Assembly: GCA_012518615.1 (NCBI GenBank)
Contig: JAAYRU010000021.1
Span: 1-35,035, forward strand
Direction: 5' to 3'
Origin: Christensenellaceae bacterium
Lineage (GTDB): Bacteria; Bacillota; Clostridia; Christensenellales; Aristaeellaceae
DNA length: 35,035 nt
The notes beneath the pieces were generated by a model that saw only the letters and a program-made list of their open reading frames with translations, was not told where the DNA came from and ran no database searches. The translations under genes and the position numbers were made by a program. This document shows, one piece after another, positions 24,747-33,053 of this stretch; position 1 is the first letter of the stretch, and each line of letters begins with the position of its first letter.

Positions 24747-25604
24747 TTATTTTTTCCCAACAACAACACCAAATGTTTTGCGCTTATTGGCAGTCGCTGC
24801 TTCGGGATGTCTTCTGCAATACTCCGTATACAAAAGATCGGTAATAAACTGCAAACCTGCACACAGAGGGAGAGAGCTATATTGATGTGCGCTTCGGCTT
24901 ACACTGCACAATAAGATTTCGTCAGAATAATCGACCAGTTCTGACTGGGAATATCGGGTAATTGATACCACCTTGGCTTTACTTGCTTTAGCAAACCTAG
25001 CAATTTCCGTTGAAGCAATATTCTCACCGGAATAAGAAAAGATGATGACAAGGCTATTTTCATCCATCAGAGCTGCGGACAGCGCCTGGGAAGCGGCATC
25101 AAGATTGCAATGGAACTTTGTGGAAACATCCATGAACTGTAGTTTTGCAGACAATGCTACCGGGAGCATATTACCTGTACCGACAAAATGTACATCTGTT
25201 GCGGCATCAATCATGTCACAAACACGAGAAAATGCGGCTGTATCAATTCCGGAAATAGTCTTACTAATAGCCTGTGTATATAGGGAACCCATTTTGGAGA
25301 TCATTACAGGAACCTCATCCTCTAAGGAAATGTCTTTTGTTGTAGAGTTATTAGAAACCGTAGCGTTGGTTAGAGATCGCACAAGCTCAAATCGGAAATC
25401 TTGATAGCCATCCAGAGATAGGCGTCTGCAGAATCTAGAAACCGTAGACACACTGACTCCGCATTCATCAGCAAGATCAGATATAGAGAGTTTCACAACC
25501 CGACTAGGATCGGTGCAAACAAATGCAGCAATTTTTTCCTCAGCTTGGCTGAACTGAGGGATTAAGTTAGATATTTGAGTAAGTACATCATAAGCATAAT
25601 TCAT
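24747..25604 (-). CDS. MurR/RpiR-family transcriptional regulator (copy 2), probable regulator of the adjacent importer
   Basis: A 285-residue regulator with an N-terminal RpiR helix-turn-helix (about 1-80, SISDLADECGVSVSTVSRFC) and a C-terminal SIS domain (about 110-250) with the sugar-phosphate site VGTGNMLPVAL and IIFSYSGENIAS. It is divergent from the Opp/Dpp-type importer across a 328-base region with palindromes, which points to it as the local regulator. RpiR proteins usually sense a phosphorylated sugar or amino sugar, which argues that the imported compound contains sugar. ATG after GGATGG. It resembles copy 1 in design, but the sequences differ widely. Confidence 0.92.
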   Translation of the reverse strand: MNYAYDVLTQISNLIPQFSQAEEKIAAFVCTDPSRVVKLSISDLADECGVSVSTVSRFCRRLSLDGYQDFRFELVRSLTNATVSNNSTTKDISLEDEVPVMISKMGSLYTQAISKTISGIDTAAFSRVCDMIDAATDVHFVGTGNMLPVALSAKLQFMDVSTKFHCNLDAASQALSAALMDENSLVIIFSYSGENIASTEIARFAKASKAKVVSITRYSQSELVDYSDEILLCSVSRSAHQYSSLPLCAGLQFITDLLYTEYCRRHPEAATANKRKTFGVVVGKK

Positions 25605-25744
25605 AATTTACCATCCAAAAAAGTTAATAATAATCCAATAATCACTCTAATTAAAACCACTAAATAGTATAAATAGTTCCGTGTAACCATTCGGATTCTT
25701 TGATAATAATAGCATTTCTTAACTTTTGTGTCTACTTTTTAAAA

Positions 25745-25773
25745 TTGCTTGGGGCTTTTAACCTTCCTATATA
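25745..25773 (+). promoter_or_regulatory. Possible upstream promoter of the importer operon
   Basis: -35 TTGCTT (25745-25750), 17-base spacer and -10-like TATATA (25768-25773). Weaker than the promoter at 25804 and perhaps an alternative start. Confidence 0.35.
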
Positions 25774-25787
25774 AAAGAATATATATA

Positions 25788-25802
25788 AGTTTTGGCAAAA
25801 CT
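25788..25802. promoter_or_regulatory. 15-bp palindrome next to the importer promoter, operator candidate
   Basis: A perfect palindrome, AGTTTTG then one G then CAAAACT, ends one base before the -35 box of the main promoter. It is well placed for the divergent RpiR regulator. Confidence 0.45.
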
Positions 25803-25803
25803 C

Positions 25804-25832
25804 TTGACATAAAGAAAATTATTACCTATAAT
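25804..25832 (+). promoter_or_regulatory. Main promoter of the importer operon
   Basis: Perfect -35 TTGACA (25804-25809), exact 17-base spacer and perfect -10 TATAAT (25827-25832). Consensus strength suggests high expression unless repressed. Confidence 0.85.
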
Positions 25833-25857
25833 TAATTCGCATCATGCAAATAATTAT
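25828..25857. promoter_or_regulatory. Palindrome over the importer transcription start, operator candidate
   Basis: An imperfect dyad centred on 25843: inner GCAT-C-ATGC (25839-25847) and outer ATAATTA (25828-25834) with TAATTAT (25851-25857), off by one base. It overlaps the -10 and start site, the position expected for a repressor. Confidence 0.45.
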
Positions 25858-25874
25858 TTTCCAAACTAGTGCAC

Positions 25875-25897
25875 GCCGTGAAAAAAATTATCACGGC
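25875..25897 (+). promoter_or_regulatory. Stem-loop in the leader of the binding-protein gene
   Basis: A perfect 7-bp stem, GCCGTGA (25875-25881) and TCACGGC (25891-25897), with a 9-base loop lies 35 bases before the start codon. No T run follows. Probably a 5' message-stabilising hairpin. Confidence 0.4.
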
Positions 25898-25932
25898 AAC
25901 CAGTCAAAAAACAAAAAAGAAAGGAAAAGCGT

Positions 25933-27528
25933 ATGAAAAAGAAAATTCTTTCCACCATTGCACTGATTCTCGTCGTTGCCTCTTTTGCTGTCTGTGGCAC
26001 ACAGGCTGCTGAGAAATACGAGAATGTTCTGAACCTGAGCACCTCCTCCAAAAACATCAGCACTCAGATTGATCCTGTATGGGTAAACCGTGGCGACCTG
26101 TACAAAACTCTGATGTTCCGCAGCCTGTTCATCGCTACTCCCGACATGAGAGATGTTGAGTGCGATATGGCTGAAAGCTACGCTATCTCTGAAGACAAGC
26201 TTACTTACACTCTTGTTCTGAAAGACAATCTGCTTTGGCACGACAACGAGCCTATCACCGGCGATGATGTAAAATGGAGCGTTGAGGCTGCCCTTAAAGG
26301 CACGCTGCTAAACGCAATATACACCACCGCATTTAACTGCCTAGAAGGCGTTGACGAGTTCAAAGCTGGTACAGCTGAGGACATTTCAGGCATTGTTGTT
26401 GACGGCAATACTGTTACCTTCAAGCTGACCCGCACCAGCTCCAGCTTCCTAAACATTCTGGGTCAGTTTGCAATTCTGCCCAAACACTGCTTTGAGGATG
26501 CAAACCTGCTTGAACTGCATAATGACGATTTCTGGCAGCACCCCATTGGCAGCGGTATGTACAAGCTGGAAGAGTTCAACCCCGGCAACTATGTTGTTTA
26601 CGTTCCTTTTGAGGGTTATGAAGGCGAGAAGCCTAGCATAGAGAAAATAATAGTAACTGCTGTTGGCGATGTTATTTCAGCCGCTCAAAACGGCACTCTG
26701 GATTACATACAGACAAGCAACCCAGAGCAGATTACCCAGCTTGACAAAATGCCCCATATGACCAAATTCCCAGTTAACAGCAACTACTACCGTTACCTAG
26801 TCTGCAACCTTGCAGATGAAAAAGGTGTTGCGAATGAAAAAATCGCCGATCCTCGTATCCGCGAAGCTTTGCTGATGGCTATCGACCGTGAAAACATCCT
26901 TAAGGGCTTGTTCCTAGGTCTTGGCACTGTTACCGACACGGGTTTACCTGCAACCGATTGCGACTACTACGCTGCCAAAACTTACTCCTATGACCCCGAT
27001 GCAGCTGCGGCTCTGCTTAAAGAGGCGGGCTTTGACTTTTCACAGCCTATTAAGCTGCGTTACTACGCTGGCGACCAAGCTTCTGCCAACATGATGGAAG
27101 CTATCGCTTATAGCTGGGAAGCCGTAGGTGTCAATGTTGATGTCGCTAAGTTCCAAGGTTCTTCCAGCGAGGAGCTGTTCGTCATCCGTGACTACGATTT
27201 CTCCCTAAAAGCACTGTCTGCGTTTGCTTATGAAGAGTACTATGGAGAATACTTAAGCACAAACGCAAATTTCTCCAAGATACTTGGCGCCGCTGATGAC
27301 TTTGACGCTCTTGTAGCTAAGCTGAGCGCAACTGACGATAAGGCTGAGCGCAATGCTCTGCTAAGAGAATTACAGATTTTAGAGCAGGAGCTGCTCTACA
27401 AGATGCCCATAGCCGTCTTCGGCAACTACATCTACATTAATACCGATAAGCTTGATGTTAGCGGTACTGTATTTGGTAACCCATATTACAACTATCAGAA
27501 CAATTTTGCGAATTGGTCTGTAAGATAG
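25933..27528 (+). CDS. Extracellular solute-binding protein of an Opp/Dpp-type ABC importer (family 5)
   Basis: A 531-residue family 5 binding protein that captures the solute outside the membrane. An export signal lies at 1-26 (MKKKILSTIALILVV); a cysteine at about 22 sits in FAVC, a poor lipobox, so the anchoring is uncertain. Mature features are typical: VLNLSTSSK, LTYTLVLKDNLLWHDNEPITGDDVKWS (the family signature area) and IREALLMAIDRENILKGL. Family members bind peptides, but also nickel, opines, glycosides and oligosaccharides. Codons are strongly C/G-ending, as in highly expressed or transferred genes. ATG after GAAAGGAAAAG; a strong hairpin follows the stop, before the permease genes. 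Confidence 0.93.
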   Translation: MKKKILSTIALILVVASFAVCGTQAAEKYENVLNLSTSSKNISTQIDPVWVNRGDLYKTLMFRSLFIATPDMRDVECDMAESYAISEDKLTYTLVLKDNLLWHDNEPITGDDVKWSVEAALKGTLLNAIYTTAFNCLEGVDEFKAGTAEDISGIVVDGNTVTFKLTRTSSSFLNILGQFAILPKHCFEDANLLELHNDDFWQHPIGSGMYKLEEFNPGNYVVYVPFEGYEGEKPSIEKIIVTAVGDVISAAQNGTLDYIQTSNPEQITQLDKMPHMTKFPVNSNYYRYLVCNLADEKGVANEKIADPRIREALLMAIDRENILKGLFLGLGTVTDTGLPATDCDYYAAKTYSYDPDAAAALLKEAGFDFSQPIKLRYYAGDQASANMMEAIAYSWEAVGVNVDVAKFQGSSSEELFVIRDYDFSLKALSAFAYEEYYGEYLSTNANFSKILGAADDFDALVAKLSATDDKAERNALLRELQILEQELLYKMPIAVFGNYIYINTDKLDVSGTVFGNPYYNYQNNFANWSVR

Positions 27529-27540
27529 CGCACCTCCTGT

Positions 27541-27567
27541 GCCGGGATAGTAAAAATCTATCCCGGC
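27541..27567 (+). promoter_or_regulatory. Strong stem-loop between the binding-protein and permease genes
   Basis: A perfect 10-bp stem (GCCGGGATAG 27541-27550, CTATCCCGGC 27558-27567) with a 7-base loop, followed by GATTTTTA. In importer operons such hairpins protect the binding-protein message and cut expression of later genes, acting as partial terminators; that is my reading here. Confidence 0.7.
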
Positions 27568-27594
27568 GATTTTTACAGAAAGGATGGAAATGCC

Positions 27595-28548
27595 TTGTTT
27601 AAGTATTTTATTAAACGGATGCTGATTATGATTCCTATGATGCTCCTTATCAGCGCATTGGTCTTTTTCGCCTTGGAATTAGCACCGGTTGATCCTATTT
27701 CCTACATGGTTTCTCCTGACATGTCAATGGATTCCGCCAACCTTGAAGCGCTTCGCGAAAGCCTTGGTCTGAATGACCCCGCTTATATCCGTTACTTCCG
27801 TTGGTTAGGTAATATCTTCAAAGGTGACTTCGGTTACAGCATTGTTGATGGTTCCTCCATCTCCAGAATTATTGCTCTTAAACTACCAGCAACTTTCGAG
27901 CTTGCTCTTGGCGCCCTAATTCTATCCAGTGTACTTGGCATAGCGCTTGGTATTGTTTCTGCAATTCGCCAGAATGGTATCATTGATTATGTCAGTAGAT
28001 TCCTAGGCGTTGTCGGTGTGTCTTTGCCGCAGTTCTTCGTTGCAATAATCATAGTTCAGCTTTTTGCTGTTAAGCTTGGTTGGTTCCCCACCGGTGGTCG
28101 TGAGGTCTACGGTGCGGTAACTTTCTGGGACCGCCTTCCCAATCTTGTACTTCCTCTGGTAACCATGATACTTTCGATGACCGCAGTTTTGGTACGTTAC
28201 ACCAGAAATACTATGCTTGACGTTATGAGCAAGGATTATGTTAAAACTGCCCGCAGCACCGGTATTGCAGAATGGAAAGTCTATATTAAGCATGTCTTCC
28301 GTAATGCCATGGGTCCTGTCTTGGTTATCATCGTCTTCCGTCTTCCTATGCTGATTGGCGGTTCTGTCGTTATTGAGTCCGTGTTTGCATGGCCCGGCAT
28401 CGGCTCCGTTATTCTAGGTGGTGTTTCAACTGGCGACTATCCTGTTGTTATGATGTCCACCTTAATGACTTCTGCGGTCATCCTGTTTGCAAGTTTTCTG
28501 GTTGACTTGTTGACTGCCATGCTGGATCCCAGAGTGCGTTTTGAATAA
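27595..28548 (+). CDS. Opp/Dpp-type ABC importer permease (DppB-like)
   Basis: A 317-residue inner-membrane permease with about six membrane segments, starting MFKYFIKRMLIMIPMMLLIS. It has the N-terminal TM plus periplasmic region usual for DppB/OppB and the cytoplasmic EAA loop near DYVKTARSTGIAEWKVYIKH. The start appears to be TTG at 27595 behind AGAAAGGA; an ATG at 27590 is out of frame and the next in-frame ATG (27619) would cut the first eight residues. It pairs with the DppC-like permease 21 bases downstream. Confidence 0.93.
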   Translation: MFKYFIKRMLIMIPMMLLISALVFFALELAPVDPISYMVSPDMSMDSANLEALRESLGLNDPAYIRYFRWLGNIFKGDFGYSIVDGSSISRIIALKLPATFELALGALILSSVLGIALGIVSAIRQNGIIDYVSRFLGVVGVSLPQFFVAIIIVQLFAVKLGWFPTGGREVYGAVTFWDRLPNLVLPLVTMILSMTAVLVRYTRNTMLDVMSKDYVKTARSTGIAEWKVYIKHVFRNAMGPVLVIIVFRLPMLIGGSVVIESVFAWPGIGSVILGGVSTGDYPVVMMSTLMTSAVILFASFLVDLLTAMLDPRVRFE

Positions 28549-28569
28549 GTTGAAGGAGGACTATATAAA

Positions 28570-29424
28570 ATGAAAACAAAAGTGAAGAGCCCGCTCCAGA
28601 AAAAAATAGAAAAACTTATTGCAAATCGCCTTGCGATTATGGGTTTTGTGCTGGTTCTGATTATACTTTTAGCTTGTATTGCTGCTCCTATCATTACTGA
28701 TTTCGACCCTCGGGAAATTGATTACGGCGCAATTCTCCAGGCTCCCAGCAAAGAGCACATTATGGGTACTGACAAACTCGGACGTGATGTTTTCTCCCGT
28801 GTGCTGTATGGTGGGCGTACTTCCATTTACATTGGTGTAGCAGCTTCTCTTAGCGGTGCACTTTTGGGTCTGGTTATGGGTGCACTGGCCGGTTATTTTG
28901 GAGGTCGTATTGATTCTCTGTTTACCCGTCTTTCTGAAATAATGCTGACCTTCCCAAACATGATATTGATTTTGGTTCTCACCGCAATTATCGGACGAGG
29001 CGTCGGCGTTCTTATCTTCATCTATGCTATCACCGGCTGGATGACTCCCTACCGAATGATTCGAAGTTCTTTCCTTTCCTTGCGTGAGGAAACCTATGTT
29101 GAAGTCGCAAGATCTTTCGGGTTTTCCGATGCGCGCATCATCTTTAATCACATTCTGCCTAATACACTCAGCCCCCTGATGGTCACTGCAACAACCAATG
29201 TTGCTACCTACATTTTGAATGAGGCCGGTCTTAGCTTTATCGGTGTTGGTATCCCGATACAGATTCCTACCTGGGGCAGCATTATGAATGCAGCTAAGAG
29301 CATTGATGTTGTTACCAGTTATTGGTGGTTATGGCTTTTCCCCGGCGTTATTCTGTCTTTGTTTGTACTGGCAGTCAACTTCCTCGGCGACGGTTTGCGC
29401 GACGCCTTCGACCCGAAGCAGTAA
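28570..29424 (+). CDS. Opp/Dpp-type ABC importer permease (DppC-like)
   Basis: A 284-residue permease. Residues 1-25 are the cytoplasmic OppC-type N-terminal segment, the first membrane span follows (LAIMGFVLVLIILLACIAAP), then the conserved HIMGTDKLGRDVFSRVLYGGRTS, the hallmark of DppC/OppC proteins. The EAA loop is at YVEVARSFGFSDARIIFNHI, and there are about six spans in total. ATG with GAAGGAGG before it; 11 bases separate it from the first ATPase gene. With the DppB-like protein it forms the channel. Confidence 0.94.
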   Translation: MKTKVKSPLQKKIEKLIANRLAIMGFVLVLIILLACIAAPIITDFDPREIDYGAILQAPSKEHIMGTDKLGRDVFSRVLYGGRTSIYIGVAASLSGALLGLVMGALAGYFGGRIDSLFTRLSEIMLTFPNMILILVLTAIIGRGVGVLIFIYAITGWMTPYRMIRSSFLSLREETYVEVARSFGFSDARIIFNHILPNTLSPLMVTATTNVATYILNEAGLSFIGVGIPIQIPTWGSIMNAAKSIDVVTSYWWLWLFPGVILSLFVLAVNFLGDGLRDAFDPKQ

Positions 29425-29435
29425 GGAGGTAAAAC

Positions 29436-30443
29436 ATGCAAACAGATATCATATTAAAAGTTGAGAATTTATCTGCCGGTTTTACGGTTGATAAGAAAGA
29501 GATTACAATTACCAAAGGAGTTTCTTTTGAAGTTCATCGTGGTAAGACATTGGCTATTGTTGGTGAATCCGGCTGTGGAAAGAGTGTAACTGTTCATAGT
29601 GTTATGCAGCTGCTCCCTAGAAATGGCAAGATTGTGAGTGGTAAAGCTACCTATTTTAAAGATGGCAAGGCTTACGAATTGAGTTCTATGGAGCGCTATG
29701 GTAAAGAGCTCCGCGCAATTCGTGGTGCAGAAATCGGCATGGTTTTCCAGGATCCGATGTCTTCCCTAAACCCTGTATATACTGTTGGCGCACAAGTTTC
29801 TGCAAATCTGATAGAACATTTCAAAATGAGCAAAAAGGAAGCTCGACCCAAAGTTGTGGAGATGTTTGGGAAACTGGGTATTCCTGATCCGGAGCGCCGT
29901 TTTGACCAGTACCCACACGAGTTCTCTGGTGGTATGAAGCAGCGTGTAATGATAGCAATTGCAATGATTTGCAACCCTCAGCTTATCATAGCTGATGAAC
30001 CCACAACTGCACTTGATGTTACCATTCAGGCTCAGATAATAGATCTGATGAAAAGTCTGCAGGTAGAGTACGGAAAATCCATTATCCTCATCACGCACAA
30101 TATGGGTTTAGTTGCTGAAATGGCTGATGATGTTGCGGTTATGTACATGGGTCGTGTTGTGGAGTATGGCTCCGTAGAGGATATCTTTCACAATCCCACA
30201 CATCCTTATACCGCTGCGCTTCTGCGTTCTGTCCCTCAATTGGGCATGGATCGTACAAAGGATCTTGACACTATTCGAGGCATGACTCCCAATCCTAGCG
30301 AATTGGGTGAAGGCTGTGAATTTGCAGGCCGTTGTGATTTCTGTACCGAATCATGTAAAAAGGGCTTGATGCCCTATAACGACATTGGAGGCGGTCACAT
30401 GGTCCGCTGCATCAGAACAGAAGGAGTTGACGGCAATGAGTAA
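29436..30443 (+). CDS. Opp/Dpp-type ABC importer ATPase (DppD-like)
   Basis: A 335-residue ATPase that powers uptake. Walker A GESGCGKS (43-50), Q-loop VFQDPMSSLNP, signature SGGMKQR, Walker B IIADEPTTALD and H-loop ITHNMG are all intact. After the ATPase comes the oligopeptide/dipeptide C-terminal domain with NPTHPYTAALL and a cysteine cluster (CEFAGRCDFC...C), similar to the iron-sulfur-binding pattern seen in DppD/DppF pairs. It ends over the start of the DppF-like gene (8-base overlap, ATGAGTAA). Confidence 0.94.
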   Translation: MQTDIILKVENLSAGFTVDKKEITITKGVSFEVHRGKTLAIVGESGCGKSVTVHSVMQLLPRNGKIVSGKATYFKDGKAYELSSMERYGKELRAIRGAEIGMVFQDPMSSLNPVYTVGAQVSANLIEHFKMSKKEARPKVVEMFGKLGIPDPERRFDQYPHEFSGGMKQRVMIAIAMICNPQLIIADEPTTALDVTIQAQIIDLMKSLQVEYGKSIILITHNMGLVAEMADDVAVMYMGRVVEYGSVEDIFHNPTHPYTAALLRSVPQLGMDRTKDLDTIRGMTPNPSELGEGCEFAGRCDFCTESCKKGLMPYNDIGGGHMVRCIRTEGVDGNE

Positions 30444-31434
30444 AGAAAAACTTCCCATGATTAAAGTCGAGAATCTTCAGACTCACTTTCCGGTTTTTGG
30501 CGGTTTCTTTAAGCGTAAGGTAGGCTCCGTCAAAGCTGTTGATAATATCTCGATTGTTGTCGAGCGCGGAAAAACACTCGGTCTTGTAGGTGAATCCGGC
30601 TGCGGTAAAACTACTTTGGGCAAGACTTTGATGGGTCTGATTAAAGCAACCGGGGGCAACATATATTACGACCTGAACGGGGAACTTCAGGACATAACTA
30701 AGTTTTCTAAAGAAGACGCCTTTAATATGCGTAAGCAAGTTTCCATGGTGTTCCAGGATCCCATGTCTTCTCTGAACCCCCTAAAAAAGATTTATGAAGC
30801 CTTAGATGAGCCTATGCGAGTTCACGGAATGAAAGATCCGAAGGAGCGAAGAGAGCGTATGGAAGAGCTGATGCGCCTCGTTAATCTGGACCCTGCGTAC
30901 CTAGATCGCTTTCCTCATGAATTTTCAGGTGGTCAGAGACAGAGAATAGCCATTGCTCGTGCCTTGTGCATCAATCCTAAGCTCGTTATTTTCGATGAGC
31001 CTGTTTCTGCACTGGACGTTTCTATTCAGGCTCAGGTTCTAAACCTGATGCGGCACATTCAGAAAAAGATGGATTTAACTTATATTTTCATCGCTCATGA
31101 CCTAAGTGTCGTTCAGTACATCAGTAATCGAATTGCAGTCATGTATTTGGGCAAAATAGTCGAAACTGCTGATTCTGATGAGCTTTATGAGAATCCTCTG
31201 CATCCATATACGAAAGCATTGCTTTCAGCCGTTCCTATTCCTAGTTTAGAGGCGAAGAAAGAACGTATTGTTTTGGAGGGCGACGTACCCAGCCCGATTA
31301 ACAAACCCAGCGGCTGTGCGTTCCATAACCGTTGTCCCGAATGCATGCCCATTTGTCGTGAACAGGATCCTGGCAGTGTTGAGGTTGTAGCTAAACATTA
31401 TGTCTGCTGCCACCTATACAGTAAGCAGGCTTAA
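30436..31434 (+). CDS. Opp/Dpp-type ABC importer ATPase (DppF-like)
   Basis: The second ATPase, 332 residues. GESGCGKTT (Walker A), VFQDPMSSLNPLKK, SGGQRQR, VIFDEPVSALDVS and IAHDLSV are intact, followed by NPLHPYTKALLSAVP and the C-terminal cysteine cluster (CAFHNRCPECMPIC). I start at ATG 30436, inside the end of the DppD-like gene and behind AAGGAG; a longer frame from 30385 adds 17 residues with no ribosome site. It completes a binding protein-two permeases-two ATPases importer. A stem-loop separates it from the glycosidase-like gene. Confidence 0.94.
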   Translation: MSKEKLPMIKVENLQTHFPVFGGFFKRKVGSVKAVDNISIVVERGKTLGLVGESGCGKTTLGKTLMGLIKATGGNIYYDLNGELQDITKFSKEDAFNMRKQVSMVFQDPMSSLNPLKKIYEALDEPMRVHGMKDPKERRERMEELMRLVNLDPAYLDRFPHEFSGGQRQRIAIARALCINPKLVIFDEPVSALDVSIQAQVLNLMRHIQKKMDLTYIFIAHDLSVVQYISNRIAVMYLGKIVETADSDELYENPLHPYTKALLSAVPIPSLEAKKERIVLEGDVPSPINKPSGCAFHNRCPECMPICREQDPGSVEVVAKHYVCCHLYSKQA

Positions 31435-31463
31435 CTCCTGACTCGAATACCAATATTTTTTAT

Positions 31464-31494
31464 GCTCCCCTGTGTTAATAAAATGCAGGGGAGC
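31464..31494 (+). promoter_or_regulatory. Stem-loop between the importer and the glycosidase-like gene
   Basis: A perfect 9-bp stem, GCTCCCCTG (31464-31472) and CAGGGGAGC (31486-31494), with a 13-base loop, ending 14 bases before the next start codon. No T tract follows on the plus strand, so it is not a standard terminator there; message processing or partial attenuation is more likely. Confidence 0.5.
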
Positions 31495-31508
31495 AAATAG
31501 GAGAAAGA

Positions 31509-32933
31509 ATGAAAATACAACACTTTTTTGATTCTGCTTTTACCCGGGCAACCAAGAATGTAAAGATTATTCCGGGAAAAGTTACTAAGCATCCTGGACC
31601 TCTCTTTACAGAGGGTTGCTTTTCTGACCCCCATCTACCCTGGGAAGTAAGGTATGATAACGGCTATCCCAATGTTTTCTTTGACCCCAACTATCAGTTA
31701 TATCGTTGCTACTACACCAGCATCGTATATGATGAAACCTCAAGCTTAACCACCCTTGCCGAGCGGGCAACTGGCATTAGATATAAATCCCGCGGACCAC
31801 GGCTCACAGCGCTGCTCTATGCAGAGTCCAAAGATGGAATCCATTGGGAGCGTCCCAATCTTGGGATTACTGAGCTGTTAGGTTCAAGTAATAACAATAT
31901 CATTCGCCTCTATGCTCATGGTAGCTGCGTCTTCCTTGATTCTCATGAGAGCAATCCCGCAAAAAAATACAAGCTTATTACCAGAGATGACCATTTCCCA
32001 CGTAAGCTGTGTACAGCTTTTTCTTCCGATGGATATAATTTTACAGAATTAAAACCCATCCCTGATATTGCGTTCATTATGCCCGGTGATACACACAATT
32101 ATGTGCGTTGGGTAGAAGAACTTGGCAAATATGTGCTTTTGACCCGTATGTTTACTAGAGAGCTGCGTACAGTTGCCAGAAGTGAAAGCACAGACTTTAT
32201 TAACTGGACGCCTCCTGTAGAGGTCTTTAAGGGTGTTGGGCGGGATGACCAGATATATGCTATGCCTTTTTTCCAGGATGAAGGTAAGTTCTTTGGTTTG
32301 CCTGCTATCTATCATGAGGGCGATGAATCTCTTGATCATAATGACTGCGTCGATATTGAACTGGCATTTTCCGGCGACACCATTAATTGGGAAAGAATTG
32401 CTCCTGGTCAGCCACTAATACCGCGAGGTAAGGGACATTACCCTACCGGTGAATACGATTGCGGTTGCTGCTTCCCCTGTCCTCCCGTAGATGATGGAGA
32501 GCAGTGGAGGTTCTATTACATGGGTGGAAACGGATACCATTATAACTTTCGCGAAACAAGTCTGTGTCTGGCAACTATGCCCAAGCATAAGCTTGCAGGC
32601 ATAACCGCTAGTCAGGAAAATATTACAGCGGAATTTACCTCTATTCCCATGCAAGTAAATTCCGGAAAGCTGTACCTGAATGCAGACCTAGGGGAAAATA
32701 GCATCGTTGAAGCTGAGCTACTGAATCCTCAGCAAGAGCCTATTCGTGGATATGGTTTTGAAAACTTCAAAATAAAAACCGAAGATGGAAAAATTGAGTT
32801 TACCTGGAATGATAAACCAGTCAAATTAATGATGCAGGAATTCAAACTTCATATAAGATTCTCCAATGCAATATTATATAACATTCAAGGCGATATTGAT
32901 ATCCATCCCAACCATCCTGTCTATAATTACTAA
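31509..32933 (+). CDS. Beta-propeller glycosidase-like protein, substrate unknown
   Basis: A 474-residue protein without a signal peptide, so it should act in the cytoplasm. It resembles five-bladed propeller glycosidases (GH32/43/68 and related) more than any other fold: four repeated blade motifs are visible, ESKDGIHW (106-113), FSSDGYNF (171-178), ESTDFINW (226-233) and FSGDTINW (287-294). A C-terminal part (about 365-474) looks like a beta-sandwich. A cysteine cluster, DCGCCFPC (317-324), is unusual and may bind metal. I cannot assign a GH family or name the catalytic acids. It follows the importer by 74 bases with its own AGGAG site, which suggests it cleaves the imported compound. Confidence 0.7.
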   Translation: MKIQHFFDSAFTRATKNVKIIPGKVTKHPGPLFTEGCFSDPHLPWEVRYDNGYPNVFFDPNYQLYRCYYTSIVYDETSSLTTLAERATGIRYKSRGPRLTALLYAESKDGIHWERPNLGITELLGSSNNNIIRLYAHGSCVFLDSHESNPAKKYKLITRDDHFPRKLCTAFSSDGYNFTELKPIPDIAFIMPGDTHNYVRWVEELGKYVLLTRMFTRELRTVARSESTDFINWTPPVEVFKGVGRDDQIYAMPFFQDEGKFFGLPAIYHEGDESLDHNDCVDIELAFSGDTINWERIAPGQPLIPRGKGHYPTGEYDCGCCFPCPPVDDGEQWRFYYMGGNGYHYNFRETSLCLATMPKHKLAGITASQENITAEFTSIPMQVNSGKLYLNADLGENSIVEAELLNPQQEPIRGYGFENFKIKTEDGKIEFTWNDKPVKLMMQEFKLHIRFSNAILYNIQGDIDIHPNHPVYNY

Positions 32934-33053
32934 TAAAGTCATCAAGTACTGCGGACAATATAAACATTTCTGCTTTCCATGTAAAGACTTGGAGTGTGTA
33001 CACTCTTGCTAAAATCTATTAATACGATAATGAATGAATAAAGAAAGTGAGTA

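Larger units (their letters stand above)
25605..25932. other. Divergent regulatory region between rpiR copy 2 and the importer operon
   Basis: 328 bases without a gene. Reading left to right it holds an AT-rich part near the RpiR start, a possible upstream promoter (25745-25773), a perfect 15-bp palindrome (25788-25802), a near-consensus promoter (25804-25832), a second palindrome over the transcription start (25828-25857), and a stem-loop in the untranslated leader (25875-25897). No convincing leftward promoter for the RpiR gene could be fixed. Confidence 0.7.

Noticed and set aside
29696-30098. Minus-strand frames over the importer ATPase genes
   Set aside because: Shadows of the strongly conserved plus-strand ATPase frames.
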